Positions 32,176-42,862 of a stretch of 64,000 nt of DNA are shown here, piece after piece. Source of the DNA: Galdieria partita (lineage: Eukaryota > Rhodophyta > Bangiophyceae > Galdieriales > Galdieriaceae); contig BQMJ01000041.1 of the NCBI GenBank assembly GCA_025991245.1, positions 124,001-188,000 of the forward strand. The letters run 5' to 3'. The translations under genes were made by a program, and so were the position numbers. The first letter of the stretch is position 1, and each line of letters starts with the position of its first letter. A model generated the notes under the pieces. That model made no database searches, was not told the DNA's origin, and was given only the letters and a program-made list of their open reading frames with translations.

Positions 32176-34576
32176 ATGTTTAACAGAAAACAAAAGAAAA
32201 CAGAAAAGAAAGAAGGTTCTTCCAAGAACCCCAATTCAGGTTCCACAAACGCTAGGAAGACTCATGTTACTACGAGCAAGACGATTCAAGAGGTGTCCAG
32301 GCCACCCAAAGAACCCAACTACTCTGGAGGACTGTTATACTCGCAGTCAATGCCTGAAGTAGGGGAAATGATAAAAAGTCGAAAACAAAGCGAGAAGAGA
32401 AGAAAAGAGAGTGCTGTTTCTGGTTTATCGTCAGAGGGTCCTTTGGAGAGAGAAATGGGGCAAGAGGTGGAAGAAAGTGATGTTTGTAGCTATAGTGAAG
32501 GAGAAGAACTTGATAGGCCAGCTTCAGTTGCTGCTGAAGAGTTATTTGACCACGATGAAGAACTAATGTTTTTGGAAGAAACCGTTTCCCAACACTGCGC
32601 TGTAGCAGATGAGGAGGACGAGGAAATTCCTGAGTCAGAGGAAGGGCATGAAGGCCATTGTACTCCGTTAGAACACACTGGAAGTGTTGATGGTTGTCAT
32701 GATGTAAAGAACGAAATCTCAAGGGACGAGGGAGGTTCTTCTGTAACTGCAGAAGCAGAGCGAAGTATTCGGGCTGGTAGTATTCCGTGGGTGGGTGCTG
32801 AAAGGATTGATGGAAACTATTTGTTTTTATTGTTGCATCGATTTCAAGAGGTAAGAGCTTCAGTTACTTTTAGACTTTTCTCAATTTATTTAGGTTGGTT
32901 GGAGAGATGATCCACAGTTATTGAGAAACATTTTTTCTTCTCTCGATGCCCGTAGAGTTATTAAGGAAGTTACAAATATTGTATCGAATGAACCGACTAT
33001 TTTAGAAATATCCGTACCTGAAGGCGGTAATGTACGGGTTATTGGTGATATACACGGTCACTTATACGATCTTGGAAGTATTTTGAAACTTTGTGGAATG
33101 CCTAGTGAAAGGAATTTTCTTTTATTTAATGGTGATTATGTAGACCGGGGAAGTTGGGGAGTTGAAGTAGCTTCATATTTTAGATATTTTGAAAGGGTCG
33201 CTCATGTTTATATAGGTCTTGTTGATTTTGTGTATACTGAAGTTATGGAAACCAAAGCAGGTCGCTCTGTTACGAGGCAATCATGAAAGTTCTTATTGCA
33301 ACGTCATTTACGGTTTCCGACGAGAATGTTTGCAAAAATATGGAATCAAATTGTATCTTACTTGTCAGAACTTGTTTGCGAATTTGCCTGTAGCAGCTGT
33401 TGTTAGTAATAGACCCTGCCCTTCGGATTGCAGTTATGTTTCTTATCCTATACCTATGGACAGTGTGACAAGTGATGAAGAAAGGAGTTGGAGTTCTAGC
33501 TTTTCTACCTCTTTGAAAGGATTTTTCAGATTGGCCAAGTCAAGTTCTCCACCTAGTAAACTTAAGAGCTCCAGTTTAAAGAGTTCCTTTGGTGGCAGTG
33601 CTGTTTCGGAAGGCGGTCGTCTGCAAAAGTCACAAATGGTTGGAGAGAAAGACATGGATTACTCTACTGGTTCGCTTCCTGATCTTTCTCCTTCTTCATC
33701 ATTTAATAGCAATGAAAACTGTCCGTTCATTCATCGACCCCCACATTATACTTTGCCTCTTGAACAAGGCGAAAGGCGAGTGTTAGTTGTTCACGGGGGG
33801 TTATTTCGTAAGGCAAATGGAGATATTGGTGATTTAAAGGTATGCTGAACTTACTATTGTAGTATTGAGTTGTTGAACGTGTTTATTTAGGATCTAATGG
33901 AAGTACGTCGGAATTTGGTTGATCCTCTTGGCACAGTAGAAGATGCATTATGGTCGGATCCCGATCATATTTGTGGTTTTGGTCCTAATCGTTGGAGAGG
34001 AGCGGGAATTGCGTTTGGTCCTGATGTGACTATGCAATTTTTAAGATGTAACCGTCTTAACTTTGTGGTATGTATTTCAAGCTGTTATGACTATCATGTT
34101 GTGAATTTGTTTAGATTCGTTCACATGAAGGACCAGATGCCAGAGAGAAACGAACCGAATTTCCATTACTCTCTCAGGGATATTCTGTCGATTTCAAGTG
34201 TTCTAAGAACATATCCACTCCATCATCTTCCTCTTCTCCTTCGAAATCTTCAACCAATACAACAGCTTTCCACACTTTTCAAGATTCTTCAAAACACGTC
34301 GAAACGAGGACTGAAGAGAGACCTGTTCTCATTACAGTGTTTTCAGCACCTTCCTATCCTGAAGGTCCCAATGCAAGGAAAAACAAAGGAGCTATATGTA
34401 TATTGGATGAGTTATTAGAACCTCAATTTGAGACCTTTAGTGCAATGGAAAGACCGGCACGTTCACAAACCACTAATCTCATGTTTGGAGATTTGGCAAG
34501 AGAACTCAATGAGGCCTCATTAGAACGCTCCAAATTGGGTCGCATGTGGCTCAAGTTGAGTGGTCGAGGCAAGTAA
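32176..34576 (+). CDS. PPP-family phosphatase, PP7/PPEF-like, with large insert
   Basis: Five exons (32176-32850, 32894-33166, 33216-33839, 33891-34067, 34115-34576; introns 43-51 bp) give 736 residues. About 225 acidic, low-complexity residues precede the catalytic domain. All PPP metal and phosphate motifs are present: GDIHGH, GDYVDRGSWGVEV, LLRGNHES, VVHGG, RSHEG and VFSAPSYP. The GSWGVEV form and linkers recall PP7/PPEF. Two insertions are unusual: about 110 residues rich in Ser between GNHE and HGG, and about 60 residues between RSHEG and VFSAP. No EF-hands are seen after the domain. Substrates are unknown. Confidence 0.87.
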
Positions 34577-34755
34577 CAATGTTGGAGATTCACCATTTCT
34601 TTTCCATAGATACGAATTTTATGAAAATATCTTATTTACATATATATATATACGTGTTTATATGATCAATTATCGATGGCAACTCGAGGTTGTGTGTGGA
34701 AATAATTCGAATAAAATGAATTTGTTATTTTCGCTACATCTGATATTCTTCACTT

Positions 34756-35956
34756 TTAGGAAGACTCCATTTTTCTATATATCTCTATAAAGTCTTCCCA
34801 ACTGATGGAATAACCATTGGAAGAAAAGAAAGTAATGGCATCTTTGATGACTTGTTCATCTTCCCACTTTCCAGTTTCTAGTTCCTTCACAGCATTATAC
34901 AAACCTTTTTGTGTGATGCCATCCTTCTCACAATTACTTAAACAACTATAAATGTCTCTCAGCTGCTTCTCGGAAAGTTGTTGTTTTGCCTTGACAGCTT
35001 TTGAAGACTCTGCTACATGTTCGTGGGTTGACTCTTCTTCTCTTCTACGCAACTTTTGATGAGAAGCAACATATAAAGTGGTTCTTCCTCCAACTTGCAA
35101 TATCTCAACTCCCTTTTCACCAAGTTGAGCTTTGTCCTTTTTCCAACGAAGATGGAATAACCAATCCTTGGGAAACTCTTCACTATGGGCACGTACTTGG
35201 GTGCCTTGTTGTACAACCTCTTTGGTTGCTTCCCATAACGACTTTACACACTCTATAGGTAATACACAAGCCAATTCTAAGGGATGAATTTTAGCTTTGT
35301 ATAGAATCTAAAGCTTGTTATTGCCTTTCAGATTCTCTTGTGTAAAAACTCACCTCATCTGCCATCCAGTTACCAATACCAGCAATAACACTGCCATTCA
35401 ATAAGACTGTCTTTATAGCACTCTTGTATACTTGTATCTTGTCATACAAGTCTTGTATGCTGGGGTTGGATAGGATTGGATCGAATCCCAAACAAGAGAT
35501 ATACGAAAGTTGCAAGGGATTCTGTTCAGTAAACACAATTTTCCCCAATTTTCTAGTTTCTAAAAAGGCCAACTCGGAACCATCTCGAAACAACAACCTC
35601 AACTTTGCATAATGACTGGGCCACTCTTGGATCAACGAAGAAAAGTTTTTACCGACATGGGCAAACTCTAAGCTGCCATTTTCTGTTTTGTGTGCCAAAC
35701 TACCTGACATACCAAAGTGGAATAATATATATATAATAGGACTGGACAACTCCAACCAAAGATATTTCCCATAGCGCTGCACTTGTACCACTTTCTTATG
35801 AATCACTCGGTTTGGAATGTTTTTTATAGATATATGTCCCTTTGGAAATAAGCTGTTGGCATCGTCTGAAAAGTAAATATCTTCAATAACAGCTTCCAAA
35901 GGTAAATGTTCTTGAACAAACTGTCGAAAATATTCAACCTCTACCAACTCTGGCAT
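34756..35956 (-). CDS. Formamidopyrimidine-DNA glycosylase (Fpg/Nei family)
   Basis: Exons 35956-35354 and 35307-34756 with a 46-bp intron give 384 residues. It starts MPELVEVE, giving the catalytic Pro2 and Glu3. RYGKYLWLEL, HFGMSGSL, ETRKLGKI and GIGNWMADE follow. The C-terminus has GGRTTLYVASHQKL, the plant/fungal zincless-finger form (cf. GGRTTAYVPELQKL) in place of the four-Cys zinc finger. It removes oxidised bases such as 8-oxoguanine and cuts the abasic site. About 110 further residues follow, basic and then EF-hand-like in pattern (QLRDIYSCLSNCEKDGI, WEDFIEIYRKM), absent from bacterial enzymes. Its ATG is 20 bp from the divergent TBC1D23 ATG. Confidence 0.9.
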
Positions 35957-35976
35957 CACCAAAACAACTTCGTTTC

Positions 35977-38196
35977 ATGGATGTTGAAGCCATTGTACAG
36001 ATTCTTGACCATCCACAGTCCACAAACCAAGACATACTCGAACACTTGAAGAATTGTTTATCTTTGGAGTTTCAACTTCCCACTATTATTAGACCTCGTT
36101 TATGGAATTTTCTGCTGTTGGGAAAAAATGGTATACCTGAACTACACGTTCCTGTCCGTGAGCTGAAAACAGCCTTGAACAGTCTATCCAACACGATAAA
36201 GGAACAAATTTGGTTAGATGTGAGTCGACTGAGGACTAATTTGTGGTTATTTCAACAAAAGCAAGTTCGTGTGATGGCTTATTGCATGCTTTGCCTATTT
36301 TGTTATCAACGTGAAATATCCTATTTCCAAGGGTTACACGAAATATTGGCGCCATTTATTTTTCTTTTCCAACACGAAGTCTTTGCGTGGTCAGGCGAAG
36401 ACTTTTTTAGTATTGCAGACAGCAATGTACCCCAAGTGGCTATATTTTCTCCTTTATGGAAAGGGTATCCACTCTTCTGTGGATTTCTAGAGCGTTATGC
36501 TCCATTTCTTTTGGAAAAATCGGAAGAAATGCTCTTTCGTTTGTTGAGAAGAGCATTTTACTACTTTCAGACTTTGCTTGTTTATCATAGTCCTCGTTTA
36601 TTCTGGACACTTGCAGATGCAGAAATAACTCCTGATATGTATTGTATCAGTTGGTTTGTGACGTTGTTTGCAAGAAATTTGAACTTGGAAGAGTTGTTGG
36701 TTCTTTATGATTGTTTATTGGTATCCGGAAATGTGATGACTATATTCTATTTTGGTTTGGAGTTGATTATACGTCATCAAGCTATTATTTGCCAAGTCAA
36801 CAAAGCTATTTTACCTGAAACTTTGATGAATATGACAGTGAGTGGCAATGATCAAGTGTGGGAAACTTGGTTAGATGGAGAAAAGAAGCAGTACATTACA
36901 CCCCAAGGCTTCCATCGTCATTTCTATCGAGCACTTTATGAAACAAAAGAATATTCTAAAGAGGATCTATCGTTGGAGAAAAATTTTGTAGAGTTACATG
37001 TGGATGATTGGTTGGAGGAATGGAGTCGAAAACAACAAGTTGATGATTCTTTGCCTATTCTGCCTTTCTTTCTGTGGGATTGTAGAAGTAAGGAAGAATA
37101 TGATACGGGGCATTTGGCTATTGCTGCTAGAATTCCTTGGGAATCCTTTCATGTAGGAGATAGAAAGACTGTGATAATGTATCCTAGCAAAGAAATATTG
37201 AATCAAGCAGTTGAAATGTTCGAGCCTTTGAGAAATATTGTAAGGATATGTTTGATTGGTTCAGGAGATGATATATTGGATCAGATTGATGTTTATCCTT
37301 TAGCATTGGCATTGACGAGATCCAATTTTGCTTATGTTTCTATTTTAAGTGGTGGCATTCATTCTATTTTGGAATGGAAACAAGAAAGAAAAGATAAAGC
37401 GCTACCACATTATTTAGAATGGGTCGATTTGGATTGCATGAGACAAAGATTAATAGAAGAGAGGAGAAAGGCGAGTATTCAGTCAACGATAGGATCCTCA
37501 CCTTTTTTGGGTTGGAATAGTCAGCCAATATTGGATTTGCGTCATTCGTTCAACCAAATAGTTTCCAAATGGGTAAGAGGAAAGATAGCTTCATCAGTGA
37601 CTACCCCTCGAGGTTTGATGAATAATGATATGGAAGAAAAGAATGCTTTACAATATAATATAGAAGAGGAGGAGAGGAAGAAGAATAACATGGGGAGTTT
37701 GGCAGAATCCCTTTTGATGAGAGAAGATGAACGTTTGGTTTCCAAACATTGGTTAGATCCTCCATTGCGTTGGAATACTTGTGATGTGACAACATGGAAA
37801 GTTTGGTGTCAAAAAGTTCCTAAAGTGGGTTCCGTCGTTGACCTCGATAGAGAAGAATGGATAGATTCTTTGCAACTTTTTTATGTTCAGAATTGGTCAG
37901 ATTCTAGAAGTGAATGGATCAACAGAATGATAGGCATTTCAGAATATTATTTTGTTGTTCTGGCTAGAGACACTTTGCATACTTCTTATGCAAGCATCAA
38001 GACATTTAGACCATTGGAAGATGTTCATCAAGTGGAAGATATGACAGATAATATAGTTGTCGTATATTTGAAGGCATGTGTTAAAGCAAGTGATGATATT
38101 CCATGGCCTTGGGATAGACATGATGAAAGGTGGATGATCAAGTTGAATGAAAGACAAGTGAACGTATTTGTTCGATTATTGAAGAGAAAGAATTGA
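35977..38196 (+). CDS. TBC1D23: TBC1D23-like TBC plus rhodanese protein
   Basis: A single exon of 739 residues. The TBC domain (about 25-300) has IRPRLWNFLL, YFQGLHEILAPF and ITPDMYCISWFVTLF; the usual catalytic Arg/Gln fingers are not obvious, as in animal TBC1D23. The rhodanese-like domain (about 355-470) has FFLWDCRSKEEYDTGHL and a closing SILSGGIHSILEW; the Cys of the rhodanese loop is absent. Animal TBC1D23 bridges endosome-derived vesicles to trans-Golgi golgins. The stop codon is followed after only 2 bp by the start of the next gene. Confidence 0.88.
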   Translation: MDVEAIVQILDHPQSTNQDILEHLKNCLSLEFQLPTIIRPRLWNFLLLGKNGIPELHVPVRELKTALNSLSNTIKEQIWLDVSRLRTNLWLFQQKQVRVMAYCMLCLFCYQREISYFQGLHEILAPFIFLFQHEVFAWSGEDFFSIADSNVPQVAIFSPLWKGYPLFCGFLERYAPFLLEKSEEMLFRLLRRAFYYFQTLLVYHSPRLFWTLADAEITPDMYCISWFVTLFARNLNLEELLVLYDCLLVSGNVMTIFYFGLELIIRHQAIICQVNKAILPETLMNMTVSGNDQVWETWLDGEKKQYITPQGFHRHFYRALYETKEYSKEDLSLEKNFVELHVDDWLEEWSRKQQVDDSLPILPFFLWDCRSKEEYDTGHLAIAARIPWESFHVGDRKTVIMYPSKEILNQAVEMFEPLRNIVRICLIGSGDDILDQIDVYPLALALTRSNFAYVSILSGGIHSILEWKQERKDKALPHYLEWVDLDCMRQRLIEERRKASIQSTIGSSPFLGWNSQPILDLRHSFNQIVSKWVRGKIASSVTTPRGLMNNDMEEKNALQYNIEEEERKKNNMGSLAESLLMREDERLVSKHWLDPPLRWNTCDVTTWKVWCQKVPKVGSVVDLDREEWIDSLQLFYVQNWSDSRSEWINRMIGISEYYFVVLARDTLHTSYASIKTFRPLEDVHQVEDMTDNIVVVYLKACVKASDDIPWPWDRHDERWMIKLNERQVNVFVRLLKRKN

Positions 38197-38198
38197 GA

Positions 38199-39360
38199 AT
38201 GCAAAGTGGTCGAAAAGTTGCAGTTTCATTGGACGAACTGAAGGAGTTGATAGAAAAGAGGTTGGCAAAGTTGAAGTATAACGAACAAGAAATACAAGTT
38301 ATCAAGCAAGTAATTCTATATTCGCAGTTGGTAGATGGTACGCAAGGACTCCTCAAGTTGTTAGTGGACGGCGTGGGTTCCATCACTCAACCTAATCCGT
38401 CTCAATATGCACCTCATGTAATTTATGATGGAGGAGTAGCACTAAGAGTTGGTAAGGTTTTTACTTAAAATGAGAATATTTAAGTTTATATTACGACTAG
38501 ACGGAGGTTCAAGTCTGGGGATGGTTGTATTGGACTTTGCAACCAACAAAGCTATAGAAAGAGCAACTGAACTAGGTTTGGCAATGGTTGGCGTCTTTCA
38601 TTCTTGTTCTAGTACAGGTGCTTTGGGTTATTATGTGGAAAAGATTGCTTCCAAAGGTCTCGTTGGAATAGTTTCTAGTGGAAGTACTCCAACAGTAGCA
38701 GCCTTTGGTTCTGCAGAAAGGTATGTTTGCTTATTCTGTACTTTTAGTCATTATTTATTATTTCGTGTCTTAGAAACTTTGGTACCAATCCTTTGGCTTA
38801 TGCTATTCCTGGTCCACAAGAGCCTCTGGTTGTTTATGATGCTAGCACTTCAGCAATGTCTTTTTGGGGAGTCAAGTCGTATGAAATGGAGAATAAACCC
38901 TTACCAGGTAAGAAATGTAGGGTGTATTAGACATATGTATAAACTTTGTCTTGTAGATGATGTTGCTTTGGATAGTCAAGGAAAGACAACAAGAGACGCT
39001 TCTTTGGCTCAAGTCTTGAAAACCTTTGGAGGAGCCAAAGGTTCAGGAATATCGTTCTTATTAGAGTTTCTCAATGGAGCGTTGGTAGGTTCAGCAAGTG
39101 CTCGAGGTGATACGAGTAATTGGGGAAGTTTTCTATTGGCCTTTCAACCGGATATTTTTCATTTGGGAAAAGAACAAGTAGAACAGAATACTATGGAGTT
39201 GGTTGATCGAATTCGTGCTTGTCGTCCTTGTGAAGGTTATTCTCAGGTATTCTTACCAGGGGAACGTAGTAGAGCGAAAAGAAAAGCTATTTTAGACCAA
39301 AATTGGATTTCTTTGTCAGCGCAAGTCATAGAATCTTTACGTATTCTTGTGAACGATTAA
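38199..39360 (+). CDS. Malate/L-lactate dehydrogenase (Ldh2 family)
   Basis: Exons 38199-38451, 38501-38720, 38774-38907 and 38957-39360 (introns 49, 53 and 49 bp) give 336 residues. The Ldh2 fold (bacterial MdhC/ComC/AllD) is marked by VSLDELKELIEKRL, GMVVLDFATNKAIERA, GMVGVFHSCSSTGALGYYVE-like and NFGTNPLAYAIP, then GGAKGSGISFLLEFLNGALVG. These NAD(P)-dependent enzymes reduce 2-oxoacids; the exact substrate is unclear. No alternative ATG fits the family N-terminus, so the ATG lies 2 bp after the TBC1D23 stop, and its promoter and 5' UTR must overlap that gene. Confidence 0.88.
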
Positions 39361-40569
39361 TTAATAATGAATCAATTGTTGAACAGCATCTAAACATTTT
39401 TCCACAGAAGGAAGATAATAATGTTCGTTGGCTAAAGGAAAAGGAGTATCGTAACCACATATTCGGAAAATCGGAGCTTCCAAATACAAAAAGCATTGTT
39501 CCTAAACACACACACACACACATGATGATGATGATGATTCTTCCTAGTTATTTAACAAATAATTACCTGAAGTGCAGCAGCAAGTTCAGCACCCAATCCA
39601 TTGGTTATGGGAGCTTCGTGACTAATCAATACTCGACCTGTCTTCTTCACCGATTGGGCAATGGTTTCTAAGTCATAAGGCAACAATGTCATCATATCCA
39701 CAACTTCACAAGAAAGGTTCATCTTTTCTTTCGCAAGTTCAGCAACTTGACATAAAATTTGTACTTGAGCACCCCAACCAATCAAAGTAATGTCTTTTCC
39801 TGATTGTACTACTTCTGCCTTTCCTAAAGGTAACTAAACAACGCAAATAAGAGTATACGATGGAATCGAGTTGACTACTCACTTGATAGTCTTCTAATGG
39901 TACGTGTGCAAAACTACTTCGATACAGTATCTTGGGTTCCAAGAAGATGACCGGATTTGGGTCTCGGATGGAAGCCAACAATAATCCTTTTGCTCTAATA
40001 GGGTCTCTTGGCACAACCACTTTCAATCCGGGAGTATGACAAAAGTAAGACTCCGGTGACTGTGAATGATAAAGTCCACCGTGTCCTACTGCACCACAAG
40101 GAGCTCGAACTGTTAATCCACCACAATCAAACAATCCACCAGAACGATAACGATATTTTGCAGCTTCATTCACTAGTTGATCGAAAGCTGGGAAAATATA
40201 ATCTGCAAATTGTATCTCTGCGATGGCGTGGAAACCTTGCACAGCCAATCCGATTCCAAAACCGGCAATCCCTTGTTCCGACAGTGGTGTATTAAACACT
40301 CTATGGCTACCAAATCGTTGTTGCAATTCCGTTGTACAACGAAAAACTCCACCAAAGGCCACATCTTCACCAAATACGACAGCTCTATCGTTGGTTTCCA
40401 ATGCAGTGGCTAGAGCTTGGTTAATAGCACCAAACAAGTTCATACGTGCTCTTTCTGGTGTATTACCCAATTGTTGCTGTATAGTTTGTTCCACTTGGAG
40501 TCCATGACAAAGTTGAGCAGTTGCATGGAACCAACGACGACTAGCACCCAACATGAGGCGAAAATGCAT
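39361..40569 (-). CDS. BCKDHB: Branched-chain 2-oxoacid dehydrogenase E1-beta
   Basis: Exons 40569-39883, 39833-39567 and 39501-39361 (introns 49 and 65 bp) give 364 residues. It aligns closely with [57 protein letters not shown] and [14 protein letters not shown]. The first 25 residues ([17 protein letters not shown]) look like a mitochondrial presequence. E1 decarboxylates the oxoacids of Leu, Ile and Val in the mitochondrial matrix. The second intron holds CA and ATG repeats. The stop codon (TTA on +) directly abuts the convergent Ldh2 stop, and the ATG is 34 bp from the IST3 ATG. Confidence 0.94.
39507..39538. repeat. (CA)n(TGA)n microsatellite in BCKDHB intron 2
   Basis: A CA run followed by repeated ATG/TGA triplets lies inside the second BCKDHB intron, making this intron longer (65 bp) than its neighbours. 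Confidence 0.8.
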
Positions 40570-40603
40570 AGGGGAAATTGTTGAGGGAGTTAGTTGGTTC
40601 AAG

Positions 40604-41170
40604 ATGCAAACGACCAAGAGTATTCTACAAGCCAATGAAAAAGAACTAGAGTTGGGTCAAATAGGTGGTTATGGGTCTTCTTGGCACGATAAATATGCCC
40701 ATTCATCGTATATATTTGTTGGCAATTTGCCTTTTGAACTAACAGAAGGTGACTTGCTTGTCGTATTTGAACAATATGGTCACATAGCTGATGTACACTT
40801 GGTGAGAGACCAAGAGACAGGAAAATCCAAAGGATTTGCGTTTATAGGATATGAAGACCAACGCAGTACTATTCTTGCAGTTGATAATTTCAATGGAGCA
40901 GTTCTTCTAGGACGTACTTTGAGAGTCGACCATGTGGAGCACTATAAAAAGAGAGTGGACGAGTTAGTCAACCAAGAAGAAGAGGAATCGCGGGAGAATA
41001 GAGAAAACAAAACCGATTTAGATCGAGTAGAAAGAGAAGTACGTCGTTATATTAGACCTGTTTCGCAAGATAGCGATTCGAAAATAGTGAAAAGTGCAGA
41101 TGAGTCAAGACAAGAGAGAGTTTGGGCCCAAATAAGAGCCAAACGACAAAGAAAGCCACAAGAATCGTAA
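40604..41170 (+). CDS. IST3/RBMX2-like RNA-binding protein of the RES complex
   Basis: A single exon of 188 residues. NEKELELG followed by [20 protein letters not shown]-type sequence is the typical IST3/RBMX2 start. The RRM contains RNP2 (YIFVGNL), RNP1 (KGFAFIGY) and the family-specific [15 protein letters not shown] and GRTLRVDHV. In yeast and humans this U2 snRNP-associated protein, with Bud13 and Pml1, promotes splicing and nuclear retention of unspliced mRNA, relevant in this intron-rich genome. The C-terminus is charged. Start codon shares a 34-bp spacer with BCKDHB. Confidence 0.92.
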   Translation: MQTTKSILQANEKELELGQIGGYGSSWHDKYAHSSYIFVGNLPFELTEGDLLVVFEQYGHIADVHLVRDQETGKSKGFAFIGYEDQRSTILAVDNFNGAVLLGRTLRVDHVEHYKKRVDELVNQEEEESRENRENKTDLDRVEREVRRYIRPVSQDSDSKIVKSADESRQERVWAQIRAKRQRKPQES

Positions 41171-41186
41171 TTCATTGGCAGAGGGA

Positions 41187-41992
41187 ATGAAGACCATTCA
41201 GGTATAGTGTTTTGTGATTTTCGGTTGGCTGTAAAAGCAAGGGATATAGGTATTTACTGTTCGAAGAGACTCTTGTATACGAAAGAAGCCAAGAAATAAA
41301 AAGAAAGCTTTGATACCTATTGAGAAACAGGAACCTAGTTCTTTGGCCAGAAAGGAGAATGTTATTTCTCCAAGAGCTTTGGCAAACAAGTTAAGTAACA
41401 AGAAGGAAAAAGTGTTGGGAACCAAGAAAACACGTCAACCTTCCTCCAGTCGCTTCAAATCACCCGGTATTAAGAGACAGGTAGAAAGTTGTGACATACT
41501 TGAACAAGGAGTGAAGATATTGGAAACAAGTCATACGGAAAGAAAGGTGGGTCAAACCAAAAGAAAGAGAGAGTTTAACTTTCATAGACACGACGTGATA
41601 TACTAATTGATGCTTGTTCCGTCTTGTTGGAAGGCAAGGGAGAAACTACACTTTCAACGCAAAGTATTCAGAAAGAGTTGGGTAGATTTGGGGATATTGA
41701 ACAAATCGTGCTCTCAGAAGATGAAAAGTATGCGTTGGTTAGGTATTCTATTGATGATGCTGCAGTCAATTGTAATGGAATGCTAAACTTACCAGAAGAG
41801 GCAAATGCTTGTTCGTTTACTGTTCGTATGGCTCAACCAGAAGATAATAGTTTATTGAACTCGGTTGCAGACAATCACAACCACGCCAGTAGTACAGATA
41901 TGGGTCATTGTAAGGAAGACAATGTTAGTTCTTTGAGTTGCACAGATTTCCCAATCAACAGTCGACGATTGATTGTATACGAGGAATTTTAA
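41187..41992 (+). CDS. Hypothetical basic protein with RRM-like C-terminus
   Basis: A model with a five-codon first exon (41187-41201), a second exon from 41251 to about 41593 and a third from about 41638 to 41992 keeps one frame. The first intron is 49 bp; the second border is uncertain (GTGATATACTAAT...GGCAAG is my best choice). The middle is lysine/arginine-rich (IRKKPRNKKKALIP). The C-terminal part (QKELGRFGDIEQIVLSEDE, KYALVRYSIDDAA) resembles an RRM, somewhat like that of DNAJC17, but no J-domain is present. Function is unknown. It begins 16 bp after IST3 ends. Confidence 0.55.
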
Positions 41993-42089
41993 AGTGTTCA
42001 ACTGGAGATGGAATAAAACTTTGGACTAAATGTTGATTTCATCTCCCAAGAAAGAAAGAAAGAAATGGAGAAAGAAAATGAAGGAAGGA

Positions 42090-42830
42090 ATGTTGTGTTT
42101 TGGCGATCGTTTTCTATTGCGTTGGAAAAGTTTGGGGACATCTCATTACGCAAGTTTTCAAAGGTATAGAATGAGTAGTTCAACTCCTACTGTAGACTTT
42201 TATTGTGTGAGGTGGTTGGATAAACCAAATGTAGAACAACTTCGTCACAATACACTCAAAGCCCATTTGGAGTATATTGAAAAGATAAACTGTGTTTCTC
42301 TTGGTGGTCCTTTATTGGATAAAAACAATACCGAACAAGGTAGAATATTGTTATTACAAGGAGTGGATAGAGCCAAAGTTGAACAGTATATACAGCAAGA
42401 TCCATTCCAAAATATTCTTTCTTCTGTAAACTTGACTCTATTCAAAAGAGTAAAGGATTTCCCTAGTCGATGGCCTGCATCAGTATATGTAGTATATTGT
42501 TTGGATGATCCCACCAAAGAACATATTCGAATCGAATATAGACCTCAACATAGGTCGTGGTGGCAAAACGAGACACGAGTGGTTACTGTAGGGCCCATGG
42601 CATCCTTGGATGATTCTTCTTCACTGGTAAGTCAAGCTACACAGTTCTATGGATGGAGCTTACTTGTAGAATAGATTGGCTCATTGTTCTTTGTGACGGG
42701 TGAAAGTGTGGATCAAGTACAACATTGGGCAAGTCAAGACCCATATGCTAAAGCTGGACTATTTCAACAAGTTTCAGTTTATCGATGGAAAAGAGTAGTT
42801 GAAAATACAAAAGTGGTCGCTGCTATTTAG
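42090..42830 (+). CDS. Tandem YCII-domain protein
   Basis: Exons to 42626 and from 42675 (48-bp intron). Two YCII-like ferredoxin folds are joined: FYCVRWLDKPNVEQL...HLEYIEKI...GGPLLD and YVVYCLDDPTKEHIRIEYRP...VTVGPMAS, the latter ending IGSLFFVTGESVDQVQHWASQDPYAKAGLF across the intron in two pieces. YCII proteins include dehalogenase-like enzymes and proteins of unknown role. Candidate starts are ATGs at 42090 and 42171; the longer form adds an Arg/Ser-rich leader that looks like an organelle presequence, so I used it. Confidence 0.75.
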
Positions 42831-42862
42831 AGAATAAATGTGGATTGGTTGATTTGTTGTAG

